From Haliclona indistincta (lineage: Eukaryota; Porifera; Demospongiae; Haplosclerida; Chalinidae): a stretch of DNA of 64,000 nucleotides. Shown in pieces: positions 15,001 to 30,300 of the stretch (position 1 is the stretch's first letter; each line of letters starts with the position of its first letter). Location: the NCBI GenBank assembly GCA_964017065.1, contig OZ024788.1, positions 7,432,875 through 7,496,874 on the forward strand, in the 5' to 3' direction. The position numbers were made by a program, and so were the translations under genes. The notes under the pieces are model-generated. The model saw only the letters and a list, made by a program, of their open reading frames with translations, was not told the origin of the DNA and searched no databases.

Positions 15001-18000
15001 TATTTAATTTTTTTACCATCATTTTATTATTTTATATTTTGTATGTATGAGGTTCCTTGTGTATTATTGAAAAAAATATGTAATTAATAAAAAATAATGG
15101 TAAAAAAAAATTAAATAAAAAACATTGTTCCCATTGTTTATAGGCGTCGTAGGAACAATGTTTTTTATTTAATTTTTTTGACCATTATTTTAGTATTATA
15201 TATTTTTTATGCATGTGCTTCCTAGTGTATTATTGAAAGAATATATAATAATAATAAAAAAATGGTAAAAAAAATTAAATAAAAAACATTGTTCCCATTG
15301 TTTATAGGCGTCATGGGAACAATGTTTTTTATTTAATTTTTTTAACCCTTATTTTAGTATTATATATTTTTATGCATGTGGTTCCTTGTGTATTATTGAA
15401 AAAAAAATAATAATGATAAAATTATGGTAGATAAAATAAATAAAAAAGATTGTTCCCATTGTTTATAAGTGTCATGGGAGAACAATGTTTTTTATTTATT
15501 TTTTTTACCAATATTTTACTATTATATATTTTTTATGCATGTAGTTCCTTGAGTATTGTTGAAAAAAAACATAATAATAATAAAATAGTGGTAAAAAAAA
15601 TTAAATAAAAAACGTTGTTACTGTGACGCCTATAAACAATGGGAACAATCTTTTTTATTTATTTTTTTACCATTATTTTATTATTATTATATATTTTTTC
15701 AATAATACACAAGGAACCACATGCATAAAAAATATATAATACTAAAATTATGGTAAACAAAATTAAATAAAAACATTGCTCCCATTGTTTATAGGCGTCA
15801 TGGGAACAATGTTGTTTATGTAATTTTTTTTTACCATTATTTTATTATTATTATATATTTTTTCAATAATACTCAAGGAACCACATGCATAAAAAATATA
15901 TAATACTAAAATAATGGAAAAAAAATTAAATAAAAAACATTGTTCCCATTGTTTATAGGCGTCATGGGAACAATGTCGTTCATGTAATTTTTTTTACCAT
16001 TATTTTATTATTATTATATATTTTTTCAATAATACTCAAGGAACCACATGCATAAAAAATATATAATACTAAAATAATGGAAAAAAAAAATTAAACAAAA
16101 AACATTGTTCCAATGACGCCTATAAACAATGTGAACAAATTTTATATTTGATTTTTTACCATTATTTTAGTATTATTATACTTATTTCAATAATACACAA
16201 GGACCCAAATCCATAAAATATAAAATAGTGTGAGTCAGAAGTCTCTAATTAAGACAAAGTGCAGAAAGGGAATTTTCATTTAAAAAAACGAAAATTGTTT
16301 CTCGCGCCTATTCAACTAAAACATTACTGTGACCGAAGATTGACATAGGTTTGTATCCCGGAGAGCTGAACCGAAAGTCGTAATGCGCCGCGACGAAAAT
16401 TTTGCATTTTTGTGGCTTCAGGATGCCCGGAAACGCACACTTTGCTAATGGGCACAATGATTTTTATTTAATTTTTTTACCATCATTTTATTATTTTATA
16501 TTTTGTATGTATGAGGTTCCTTGTGTATTATTGAAAAAAATATGTAATTAATAAAAAATAATGGTAAAAAAAAATTAAATAAAAAACATTGTTCCCATTG
16601 TTTATAGGCGTCGTAGGAACAATGTTTTTTATTTAATTTTTTTGACCATTATTTTAGTATTATATATTTTTTATGCATGTGCTTCCTAGTGTATTATTGA
16701 AAGAATATATAATAATAATAAAAAAATGGTAAAAAAAATTAAATAAAAAACATTGTTCCCATTGTTTATAGGCGTCATGGGAACAATGTTTTTTATTTAA
16801 TTTTTTTAACCCTTATTTTAGTATTATATATTTTTATGCATGTGGTTCCTTGTGTATTATTGAAAAAAAAATAATAATGATAAAATTATGGTAGATAAAA
16901 TAAATAAAAAAGATTGTTCCCATTGTTTATAAGTGTCATGGGAGAACAATGTTTTTTATTTATTTTTTTTACCAATATTTTACTATTATATATTTTTTAT
17001 GCATGTAGTTCCTTGAGTATTGTTGAAAAAAAACATAATAATAATAAAATAGTGGTAAAAAAAATTAAATAAAAAACGTTGTTACTGTGACGCCTATAAA
17101 CAATGGGAACAATCTTTTTTATTTATTTTTTTACCATTATTTTATTATTATTATATATTTTTTCAATAATACACAAGGAACCACATGCATAAAAAATATA
17201 TAATACTAAAATAATGGAAAAAAAAAATTAAACAAAAAACATTGTTCCAATGACGCCTATAAACAATGTGAACAAATTTTATATTTGATTTTTTACCATT
17301 ATTTTAGTATTATTATACTTATTTCAATAATACACAAGGACCCAAATCCATAAAATATAAAATAGTGTGAGTCAGAAGTCTCTAATTAAGACAAAGTGCA
17401 GAAAGGGAATTTTCATTTAAAAAAACGAAAATTGTTTCTCGCGCCTATTCAACTAAAACATTACTGTGACCGAAGATTGACATAGGTTTGTATCCCGGAG
17501 AGCTGAACCGAAAGTCGTAATGCGCCGCGACGAAAATTTTGCATTTTTGTGGCTTCAGGATGCCCGGAAACGCACACTTTGCTAATGGGCACAATGATTT
17601 TTATTTAATTTTTTTACCATCATTTTATTATTTTATATTTTGTATGTATGAGGTTCCTTGTGTATTATTGAAAAAAATATGTAATTAATAAAAAATAATG
17701 GTAAAAAAAAATTAAATAAAAAACATTGTTCCCATTGTTTATAGGCGTCGTAGGAACAATGTTTTTTATTTAATTTTTTTGACCATTATTTTAGTATTAT
17801 ATATTTTTTATGCATGTGCTTCCTAGTGTATTATTGAAAGAATATATAATAATAATAAAAAAATGGTAAAAAAAATTAAATAAAAAACATTGTTCCCATT
17901 GTTTATAGGCGTCATGGGAACAATGTTTTTTATTTAATTTTTTTAACCCTTATTTTAGTATTATATATTTTTATGCATGTGGTTCCTTGTGTATTATTGA

Positions 18001-21000
18001 AAAAAAAATAATAATGATAAAATTATGGTAGATAAAATAAATAAAAAAGATTGTTCCCATTGTTTATAAGTGTCATGGGAGAACAATGTTTTTTATTTAT
18101 TTTTTTTACCAATATTTTACTATTATATATTTTTTATGCATGTAGTTCCTTGAGTATTGTTGAAAAAAAACATAATAATAATAAAATAGTGGTAAAAAAA
18201 ATTAAATAAAAAACGTTGTTACTGTGACGCCTATAAACAATGGGAACAATCTTTTTTATTTATTTTTTTACCATTATTTTATTATTATTATATATTTTTT
18301 CAATAATACACAAGGAACCACATGCATAAAAAATATATAATACTAAAATTATGGTAAACAAAATTAAATAAAAACATTGCTCCCATTGTTTATAGGCGTC
18401 ATGGGAACAATGTTGTTTATGTAATTTTTTTTTACCATTATTTTATTATTATTATATATTTTTTCAATAATACTCAAGGAACCACATGCATAAAAAATAT
18501 ATAATACTAAAATAATGGAAAAAAAATTAAATAAAAAACATTGTTCCCATTGTTTATAGGCGTCATGGGAACAATGTTGTTCATGTAATTTTTTTTACCA
18601 TTATTTTATTATTATTATATATTTTTTCAATAATACTCAAGGAACCACATGCATAAAAAATATATAATACTAAAATAATGGAAAAAAAAAATTAAACAAA
18701 AAACATTGTTCCAATGACGCCTATAAACAATGTGAACAAATTTTATATTTGATTTTTTACCATTATTTTAGTATTATTATACTTATTTCAATAATACACA
18801 AGGACCCAAATCCATAAAATATAAAATAGTGTGAGTCAGAAGTCTCTAATTAAGACAAAGTGCAGAAAGGGAATTTTCATTAAAAAAAACGAAAATTGTT
18901 TCTCGCGCCTATTCAACTAAAACATTACTGTGACCGAAGATTGACATAGGTTTGTATCCCGGAGAGCTGAACCGAAAGTCGTAATGCGCCGCGACGAAAA
19001 TTTTGCATTTTTGTGGCTTCAGGATGCCCGGAAACGCACACTTTGCTAATGGGCACAATGATTTTTATTTAATTTTTTTACCATCATTTTATTATTTTAT
19101 ATTTTGTATGTATGAGGTTCCTTGTGTATTATTGAAAAAAATATGTAATTAATAAAAAATAATGGTAAAAAAAAATTAAATAAAAAACATTGTTCCCATT
19201 GTTTATAGGCGTCGTAGGAACAATGTTTTTTATTTAATTTTTTTGACCATTATTTTAGTATTATATATTTTTTATGCATGTGCTTCCTAGTGTATTATTG
19301 AAAGAATATATAATAATAATAAAAAAATGGTAAAAAAAATTAAATAAAAAACATTGTTCCCATTGTTTATAGGCGTCATGGGAACAATGTTTTTTATTTA
19401 ATTTTTTTAACCCTTATTTTAGTATTATATATTTTTATGCATGTGGTTCCTTGTGTATTATTGAAAAAAAAATAATAATGATAAAATTATGGTAGATAAA
19501 ATAAATAAAAAAGATTGTTCCCATTGTTTATAAGTGTCATGGGAGAACAATGTTTTTTATTTATTTTTTTTACCAATATTTTACTATTATATATTTTTTA
19601 TGCATGTAGTTCCTTGAGTATTGTTGAAAAAAAACATAATAATAATAAAATAGTGGTAAAAAAAATTAAATAAAAAACGTTGTTACTGTGACGCCTATAA
19701 ACAATGGGAACAATCTTTTTTATTTATTTTTTTACCATTATTTTATTATTATTATATATTTTTTCAATAATACACAAGGAACCACATGCATAAAAAATAT
19801 ATAATACTAAAATTATGGTAAACAAAATTAAATAAAAACATTGCTCCCATTGTTTATAGGCGTCATGGGAACAATGTTGTTTATGTAATTTTTTTTTACC
19901 ATTATTTTATTATTATTATATATTTTTTCAATAATACTCAAGGAACCACATGCATAAAAAATATATAATACTAAAATAATGGAAAAAAAATTAAATAAAA
20001 AACATTGTTCCCATTGTTTATAGGCGTCATGGGAACAATGTTGTTCATGTAATTTTTTTTACCATTATTTTATTATTATTATATATTTTTTCAATAATAC
20101 TCAAGGAACCACATGCATAAAAAATATATAATACTAAAATAATGGAAAAAAAAAATTAAACAAAAAACATTGTTCCAATGACGCCTATAAACAATGTGAA
20201 CAAATTTTATATTTGATTTTTTACCATTATTTTAGTATTATTATACTTATTTCAATAATACACAAGGACCCAAATCCATAAAATATAAAATAGTGTGAGT
20301 CAGAAGTCTCTAATTAAGACAAAGTGCAGAAAGGGAATTTTCATTTAAAAAAACGAAAATTGTTTCTCGCGCCTATTCAACTAAAACATTACTGTGACCG
20401 AAGATTGACATAGGTTTGTATCCCGGAGAGCTGAACCGAAAGTCGTAATGCGCCGCGACGAAAATTTTGCATTTTTGTGGCTTCAGGATGCCCGGAAACG
20501 CACACTTTGCTAATGGGCACAATGATTTTTATTTAATTTTTTTACCATCATTTTATTATTTTATATTTTGTATGTATGAGGTTCCTTGTGTATTATTGAA
20601 AAAAATATGTAATTAATAAAAAATAATGGTAAAAAAAAATTAAATAAAAAACATTGTTCCCATTGTTTATAGGCGTCGTAGGAACAATGTTTTTTATTTA
20701 ATTTTTTTGACCATTATTTTAGTATTATATATTTTTTATGCATGTGCTTCCTAGTGTATTATTGAAAGAATATATAATAATAATAAAAAAATGGTAAAAA
20801 AAATTAAATAAAAAACATTGTTCCCATTGTTTATAGGCGTCATGGGAACAATGTTTTTTATTTAATTTTTTTAACCCTTATTTTAGTATTATATATTTTT
20901 ATGCATGTGGTTCCTTGTGTATTATTGAAAAAAAAATAATAATGATAAAATTATGGTAGATAAAATAAATAAAAAAGATTGTTCCCATTGTTTATAAGTG

Positions 21001-21300
21001 TCATGGGAGAACAATGTTTTTTATTTATTTTTTTTACCAATATTTTACTATTATATATTTTTTATGCATGTAGTTCCTTGAGTATTGTTGAAAAAAAACA
21101 TAATAATAATAAAATAGTGGTAAAAAAAATTAAATAAAAAACGTTGTTACTGTGACGCCTATAAACAATGGGAACAATCTTTTTTATTTATTTTTTTACC
21201 ATTATTTTATTATTATTATATATTTTTTCAATAATACACAAGGAACCACATGCATAAAAAATATATAATACTAAAATTATGGTAAACAAAATTAAATAAA
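1..21300. repeat. Higher-order satellite array A (1,464-bp HOR of nine ~163-bp monomers)
   Basis: A tandem array that starts before the window. A conserved anchor (TAGTGTGAGTCAG) recurs at 451, 1914, 3377, 4841, 6305, 7769, 9233, 10370, 11834, 13298, 14762, 16226, 17363, 18827 and 20291. Spacing is 1,463 or 1,464 bp, except 1,137 bp twice. Within one HOR the motif CATTGTTCCCAT recurs about every 163 bp, so the HOR is about nine monomers and the short form about seven. Monomers occur in both orientations: several in a row carry ATGCATGTGGTTCCTTG, followed by several carrying the reverse complement. Each monomer also has its own dyad, CATTGTTCCCAT facing ATGGGAACAATG across about 14 bases. There is no gene here: stop codons are frequent in all frames. 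By layout it resembles centromeric or heterochromatic satellite; function is not shown. Confidence 0.95.
451..684 (+). repeat. Non-palindromic core segment of the HOR (representative copy)
   Basis: About 234 bp that is richer in G+C than the surrounding monomers and takes the place of part of one or two monomers in each HOR. It runs from TAGTGTGAGTCAG to GGGCACAATG and includes CTCGCGCC, ATCCCGGAGAGCTGAACCG and GCGCCGCGACG. It occurs once per HOR at every anchor position (23 direct copies up to 34,769), once inverted at about 35,594-35,826, and once more directly at about 36,757-36,990. No ORF, tRNA or 5S-like promoter was recognised. It is the only non-palindromic landmark in the HOR, so it marks polarity. 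Confidence 0.9.
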
Positions 21301-24300
21301 AAACATTGCTCCCATTGTTTATAGGCGTCATGGGAACAATGTTTTTTATTTAATTTTTTTAACCATTATTTTAGTATTATATATTTTTTATGCATGTGCT
21401 TCCTAGTGTATTATTGAAAGAATATATAATAATAATAAAAAAATGGTAAAAAAAATTAAATAAAAAACATTGTTCCCATTGTTTATAGGCGTCATGGGAA
21501 CAATGTTTTTTATTTAATTTTTTTTAACCCTTATTTTAGTATTATATATTTTTATGCATGTGGTTCCTTGTGTATTATTGAAAAAAAAATAATAATGATA
21601 AAATTATGGTAGATAAAATAAATAAAAAAGATTGTTCCCATTGTTTATAAGTGTCATGGGAGAACAATGTTTTTTATTTATTTTTTTTACCAATATTTTA
21701 CTATTATATATTTTTTATGCATGTAGTTCCTTGAGTATTGTTGAAAAAAAACATAATAATAATAAAATAGTGGTAAAAAAAATTAAATAAAAAACGTTGT
21801 TACTGTGACGCCTATAAACAATGGGAACAATCTTTTTTATTTATTTTTTTTACCATTATTTTATTATTATTATATATTTTTTCAATAATACACAAGGAAC
21901 CACATGCATAAAAAATATATAATACTAAAATTATGGTAAACAAAATTAAATAAAAAACATTGCTCCCATTGTTTATAGGCGTCATGGGAACAATGTTGTT
22001 TATGTAATTTTTTTTACCATTATTTTATTATTATTATATTTTTTTTCAATAATACTCAAGGAACCACATGCATAAAAAATATATAATACTAAAATAATGG
22101 AAAAAAAATTAAATAAAAAACATTGTTCCCATTGTTTATAGGCGTCATGGGAACAATGTTGTTTATGTAATTTTTTCTACCATTATTTTATTATTATTAT
22201 ATTTTTTTTCAATAATACTCAAGGAACCACATGTATAAAAAATATATAATACTAAAATAATGGAAAAAAAATTAAACAAAAAACATTGTTCCAATGACGC
22301 CTATAAACAATGTGAACAAATTTTATATTTGATTTTTTACCATTATTTTAGTATTATTATACTTATTTCAATAATACACAAGGACCCAAATCCATAAAAT
22401 ATAAAATAGTGTGAGTCAGAAGTCTCTAATTAAGACAAAGTGCAGAAAGGGAATTTTCATAAAAAAAAAACGAAAATTGTTTCTCGCGCCTATTCAACTA
22501 AAACATTACTGTGACCGAAGATTGACATAGGTTTGTATCCCGGAGAGCTGAACCGAAAGGCGTAATGCGCCGCGACAAAAATTTTGCATTTTTGTGGCGT
22601 CAGGATGCCCGGAAACGCACACTTTGCTAATGGGCACAATGATTTTTATTTAATTTTTTTACCATCATTTTATTATTTTATATTTTGTATGTATGAGGTT
22701 CCTTGTGTATTATTGAAAAAAATATGTAATTAATAAAAAATAATGGTAAAAAAAAATTAAATAAAAAACATTGTTCCCATTGTTTATAGGCGTCGTAGGA
22801 ACAATGTTTTTTATTTAATTTTTTTGACCATTATTTTAGTATTATATATTTTTTATGCATGTGCTTCCTAGTGTATTATTGAAAGAATATATAATAATAA
22901 TAAAAAAATGGTAAAAAAAATTAAATAAAAAACATTGTTCCCATTGTTTATAGGCGTCATGGGAACAATGTTTTTTATTTAATTTTTTTAACCCTTATTT
23001 TAGTATTATATATTTTTATGCATGTGGTTCCTTGTGTATTATTGAAAAAAAAATAATAATGATAAAATTATGGTAGATAAAATAAATAAAAAAGATTGTT
23101 CCCATTGTTTATAAGTGTCATGGGAGAACAATGTTTTTTATTTATTTTTTTTACCAATATTTTACTATTATATATTTTTTATGCATGTAGTTCCTTGAGT
23201 ATTGTTGAAAAAAAACATAATAATAATAAAATAGTGGTAAAAAAAATTAAATAAAAAACGTTGTTACTGTGACGCCTATAAACAATGGGAACAATCTTTT
23301 TTATTTATTTTTTTACCATTATTTTATTATTATTATATATTTTTTCAATAATACACAAGGAACCACATGCATAAAAAATATATAATACTAAAATTATGGT
23401 AAACAAAATTAAATAAAAAACATTGCTCCCATTGTTTATAGGCGTCATGGGAACAATGTTTTTTATTTAATTTTTTTAACCATTATTTTAGTATTATATA
23501 TTTTTTATGCATGTGCTTCCTAGTGTATTATTGAAAGAATATATAATAATAATAAAAAAATGGTAAAAAAAATTAAATAAAAAACATTGTTCCCATTGTT
23601 TATAGGCGTCATGGGAACAATGTTTTTTATTTAATTTTTTTTAACCCTTATTTTAGTATTATATATTTTTATGCATGTGGTTCCTTGTGTATTATTGAAA
23701 AAAAAATAATACTGATAAAATTATGGTAGATAAAATAAATAAAAAAGATTGTTCCCATTGTTTATAAGTGTCATGGGAGAACAATGTTTTTTATTTATTT
23801 TTTTTACCAATATTTTACTATTATATATTTTTTATGCATGTAGTTCCTTGAGTATTGTTGAAAAAAAACATAATAATAATAAAATAGTGGTAAAAAAAAT
23901 TAAATAAAAAACGTTGTTACTGTGACGCCTATAAACAATGGGAACAATCTTTTTTATTTATTTTTTTTACCATTATTTTATTATTATTATATATTTTTTC
24001 AATAATACACAAGGAACCACATGCATAAAAAATATATAATACTAAAATTATGGTAAACAAAATTAAATAAAAAACATTGCTCCCATTGTTTATAGGCGTC
24101 ATGGGAACAATGTTGTTTATGTAATTTTTTTTACCATTATTTTATTATTATTATATTTTTTTTCAATAATACTCAAGGAACCACATGCATAAAAAATATA
24201 TAATACTAAAATAATGGAAAAAAAATTAAATAAAAAACATTGTTCCCATTGTTTATAGGCGTCATGGGAACAATGTTGTTTATGTAATTTTTTCTACCAT

Positions 24301-27300
24301 TATTTTATTATTATTATATTTTTTTTCAATAATACTCAAGGAACCACATGTATAAAAAATATATAATACTAAAATAATGGAAAAAAAATTAAACAAAAAA
24401 CATTGTTCCAATGACGCCTATAAACAATGTGAACAAATTTTATATTTGATTTTTTACCATTATTTTAGTATTATTATACTTATTTCAATAATACACAAGG
24501 ACCCAAATCCATAAAATATAAAATAGTGTGAGTCAGAAGTCTCTAATTAAGACAAAGTGCAGAAAGGGAATTTTCATAAAAAAAAAACGAAAATTGTTTC
24601 TCGCGCCTATTCAACTAAAACATTACTGTGACCGAAGATTGACATAGGTTTGTATCCCGGAGAGCTGAACCGAAAGGCGTAATGCGCCGCGACAAAAATT
24701 TTGCATTTTTGTGGCGTCAGGATGCCCGGAAACGCACACTTTGCTAATGGGCACAATGATTTTTATTTAATTTTTTTACCATCATTTTATTATTTTATAT
24801 TTTGTATGTATGAGGTTCCTCGTGTATTATTGAAAAAAATATGTAATTAATAAAAAATAATGGTAAAAAAAAATTAAATAAAAAACATTGTTCCCATTGT
24901 TTATAGGCGTCGTAGGAACAATGTTTTTTATTTAATTTTTTTGACCATTATTTTAGTATTATATATTTTTTATGCATGTGCTTCCTAGTGTATTATTGAA
25001 AGAATATATAATAATAATAAAAAAATGGTAAAAAAAATTAAATAAAAAACATTGTTCCCATTGTTTATAGGCGTCATGGGAACAATGTTTTTTATTTAAT
25101 TTTTTTAACCCTTATTTTAGTATTATATATTTTTATGCATGTGGTTCCTTGTGTATTATTGAAAAAAAAATAATAATGATAAAATTATGGTAGATAAAAT
25201 AAATAAAAAAGATTGTTCCCATTGTTTATAAGTGTCATGGGAGAACAATGTTTTTTATTTATTTTTTTTACCAATATTTTACTATTATATATTTTTTATG
25301 CATGTAGTTCCTTGAGTATTGTTGAAAAAAAACATAATAATAATAAAATAGTGGTAAAAAAAATTAAATAAAAAACGTTGTTACTGTGACGCCTATAAAC
25401 AATGGGAACAATCTTTTATATTTATTTTTTTACCATTATTTTATTATTATTATATATTTTTTCAATAATACACAAGGAACCACATGCATAAAAAATATAT
25501 AATACTAAAATTATGGTAAACAAAATTAAATAAAAAACATTGCTCCCATTGTTTATAGGCGTCATGGGAACAATGTTTTTTATTTAATTTTTTTAACCAT
25601 TATTTTAGTATTATATATTTTTTATGCATGTGCTTCCTAGTGTATTATTGAAAGAATATATAATAATAATAAAAAAATGGTAAAAAAAATTAAATAAAAA
25701 ACATTGTTCCCATTGTTTATAGGCGTCATGGGAACAATGTTTTTTATTTAATTTTTTTTAACCCTTATTTTAGTATTATATATTTTTATGCATGTGGTTC
25801 CTTGTGTATTATTGAAAAAAAAATAATAATGATAAAATTATGGTAGATAAAATAAATAAAAAAGATTGTTCCCATTGTTTATAAGTGTCATGGGAGAACA
25901 ATGTTTTTTATTTATTTTTTTTACCAATATTTTACTATTATATATTTTTTATGCATGTAGTTCCTTGAGTATTGTTGAAAAAAACATAATAATAATAAAA
26001 TAGTGGTAAAAAAAATTAAATAAAAAACGTTGTTACTGTGACGCCTATAAACAATGGGAACAATCTTTTTTATTTATTTTTTTTACCATTATTTTATTAT
26101 TATTATATATTTTTTCAATAATACACAAGGAACCACATGCATAAAAAATATATAATACTAAAATTATGGTAAACAAAATTAAATAAAAAACATTGCTCCC
26201 ATTGTTTATAGGCGTCATGGGAACAATGTTGTTTATGTAATTTTTTTTACCATTATTTTATTATTATTATATTTTTTTTCAATAATACTCAAGGAACCAC
26301 ATGCATAAAAAATATATAATACTAAAATAATGGAAAAAAAATTAAATAAAAAACATTGTTCCCATTGTTTATAGGCGTCATGGGAACAATGTTGTTTATG
26401 TAATTTTTTCTACCATTATTTTATTATTATTATATTTTTTTTCAATAATACTCAAGGAACCACATGTATAAAAAATATATAATACTAAAATAATGGAAAA
26501 AAAATTAAACAAAAAACATTGTTCCAATGACGCCTATAAACAATGTGAACAAATTTTATATTTGATTTTTTACCATTATTTTAGTATTATTATACTTATT
26601 TCAATAATACACAAGGACCCAAATCCATAAAATATAAAATAGTGTGAGTCAGAAGTCTCTAATTAAGACAAAGTGCAGAAAGGGAATTTTCATAAAAAAA
26701 AAACGAAAATTGTTTCTCGCGCCTATTCAACTAAAACATTACTGTGACCGAAGATTGACATAGGTTTGTATCCCGGAGAGCTGAACCGAAAGGCGTAATG
26801 CGCCGCGACAAAAATTTTGCATTTTTGTGGCGTCAGGATGCCCGGAAACGCACACTTTGCTAATGGGCACAATGATTTTTATTTAATTTTTTTACCATCA
26901 TTTTATTATTTTATATTTTGTATGTATGAGGTTCCTCGTGTATTATTGAAAAAAATATGTAATTAATAAAAAATAATGGTAAAAAAAAATTAAATAAAAA
27001 ACATTGTTCCCATTGTTTATAGGCGTCGTAGGAACAATGTTTTTTATTTAATTTTTTTGACCATTATTTTAGTATTATATATTTTTTATGCATGTGCTTC
27101 CTAGTGTATTATTGAAAGAATATATAATAATAATAAAAAAATGGTAAAAAAAATTAAATAAAAAACATTGTTCCCATTGTTTATAGGCGTCATGGGAACA
27201 ATGTTTTTTATTTAATTTTTTTAACCCTTATTTTAGTATTATATATTTTTATGCATGTGGTTCCTTGTGTATTATTGAAAAAAAAATAATAATGATAAAA

Positions 27301-30300
27301 TTATGGTAGATAAAATAAATAAAAAAGATTGTTCCCATTGTTTATAAGTGTCATGGGAGAACAATGTTTTTTATTTATTTTTTTTACCAATATTTTACTA
27401 TTATATATTTTTTATGCATGTAGTTCCTTGAGTATTGTTGAAAAAAAACATAATAATAATAAAATAGTGGTAAAAAAAATTAAATAAAAAACGTTGTTAC
27501 TGTGACGCCTATAAACAATGGGAACAATCTTTTATATTTATTTTTTTACCATTATTTTATTATTATTATATATTTTTTCAATAATACACAAGGAACCACA
27601 TGCATAAAAAATATATAATACTAAAATTATGGTAAACAAAATTAAATAAAAAACATTGCTCCCATTGTTTATAGGCGTCATGGGAACAATGTTTTTTATT
27701 TAATTTTTTTAACCATTATTTTAGTATTATATATTTTTTATGCATGTGCTTCCTAGTGTATTATTGAAAGAATATATAATAATAATAAAAAAATGGTAAA
27801 AAAAATTAAATAAAAAACATTGTTCCCATTGTTTATAGGCGTCATGGGAACAATGTTTTTTATTTAATTTTTTTTAACCCTTATTTTAGTATTATATATT
27901 TTTATGCATGTGGTTCCTTGTGTATTATTGAAAAAAAAATAATAATGATAAAATTATGGTAGATAAAATAAATAAAAAAGATTGTTCCCATTGTTTATAA
28001 GTGTCATGGGAGAACAATGTTTTTTATTTATTTTTTTTACCAATATTTTACTATTATATATTTTTTATGCATGTAGTTCCTTGAGTATTGTTGAAAAAAA
28101 ACATAATAATAATAAAATAGTGGTAAAAAAATTAAATAAAAAACGTTGTTACTGTGACGCCTATAAACAATGGGAACAATCTTTTTTATTTATTTTTTTT
28201 ACCATTATTTTATTATTATTATATATTTTTTCAATAATACACAAGGAACCACATGCATAAAAAATATATAATACTAAAATTATGGTAAACAAAATTAAAT
28301 AAAAAACATTGCTCCCATTGTTTATAGGCGTCATGGGAACAATGTTGTTTATGTAATTTTTTTTACCATTATTTTATTATTATTATATTTTTTTTCAATA
28401 ATACTCAAGGAACCACATGCATAAAAAATATATAATACTAAAATAATGGAAAAAAAATTAAATAAAAAACATTGTTCCCATTGTTTATAGGCGTCATGGG
28501 AACAATGTTGTTTATGTAATTTTTTCTACCATTATTTTATTATTATTATATTTTTTTTCAATAATACTCAAGGAACCACATGTATAAAAAATATATAATA
28601 CTAAAATAATGGAAAAAAAATTAAACAAAAAACATTGTTCCAATGACGCCTATAAACAATGTGAACAAATTTTATATTTGATTTTTTACCATTATTTTAG
28701 TATTATTATACTTATTTCAATAATACACAAGGACCCAAATCCATAAAATATAAAATAGTGTGAGTCAGAAGTCTCTAATTAAGACAAAGTGCAGAAAGGG
28801 AATTTTCATAAAAAAAAAACGAAAATTGTTTCTCGCGCCTATTCAACTAAAACATTACTGTGACCGAAGATTGACATAGGTTTGTATCCCGGAGAGCTGA
28901 ACCGAAAGGCGTAATGCGCCGCGACAAAAATTTTGCATTTTTGTGGCGTCAGGATGCCCGGAAACGCACACTTTGCTAATGGGCACAATGATTTTTATTT
29001 AATTTTTTTACCATCATTTTATTATTTTATATTTTGTATGTATGAGGTTCCTCGTGTATTATTGAAAAAAATATGTAATTAATAAAAAATAATGGTAAAA
29101 AAAAATTAAATAAAAAACATTGTTCCCATTGTTTATAGGCGTCGTAGGAACAATGTTTTTTATTTAATTTTTTTGACCATTATTTTAGTATTATATATTT
29201 TTTATGCATGTGCTTCCTAGTGTATTATTGAAAGAATATATAATAATAATAAAAAAATGGCAAAAAAAATTAAATAAAAAACATTGTTCCCATTGTTTAT
29301 AGGCGTCATGGGAACAATGTTTTTTATTTAATTTTTTTAACCCTTATTTTAGTATTATATATTTTTATGCATGTGGTTCCTTGTGTATTATTGAAAAAAA
29401 AATAATAATGATAAAATTATGGTAGATAAAATAAATAAAAAAGATTGTTCCCATTGTTTATAAGTGTCATGGGAGAACAATGTTTTTTATTTATTTTTTT
29501 TACCAATATTTTACTATTATATATTTTTTATGCATGTAGTTCCTTGAGTATTGTTGAAAAAAAACATAATAATAATAAAATAGTGGTAAAAAAAATTAAA
29601 TAAAAAACGTTGTTACTGTGACGCCTATAAACAATGGGAACAATCTTTTATATTTATTTTTTTACCATTATTTTATTATTATTATATATTTTTTCAATAA
29701 TACACAAGGAACCACATGCATAAAAAATATATAATACTAAAATTATGGTAAACAAAATTAAATAAAAAACATTGCTCCCATTGTTTATAGGCGTCATGGG
29801 AACAATGTTTTTTATTTAATTTTTTTAACCATTATTTTAGTATTATATATTTTTTATGCATGTGCTTCCTAGTGTATTATTGAAAGAATATATAATAATA
29901 ATAAAAAAATGGTAAAAAAAATTAAATAAAAAACATTGTTCCCATTGTTTATAGGCGTCATGGGAACAATGTTTTTTATTTAATTTTTTTTAACCCTTAT
30001 TTTAGTATTATATATTTTTATGCATGTGGTTCCTTGTGTATTATTGAAAAAAAAATAATAATGATAAAATTATGGTAGATAAAATAAATAAAAAAGATTG
30101 TTCCCATTGTTTATAAGTGTCATGGGAGAACAATGTTTTTTATTTATTTTTTTTACCAATATTTTACTATTATATATTTTTTATGCATGTAGTTCCTTGA
30201 GTATTGTTGAAAAAAAACATAATAATAATAAAATAGTGGTAAAAAAATTAAATAAAAAACGTTGTTACTGTGACGCCTATAAACAATGGGAACAATCTTT

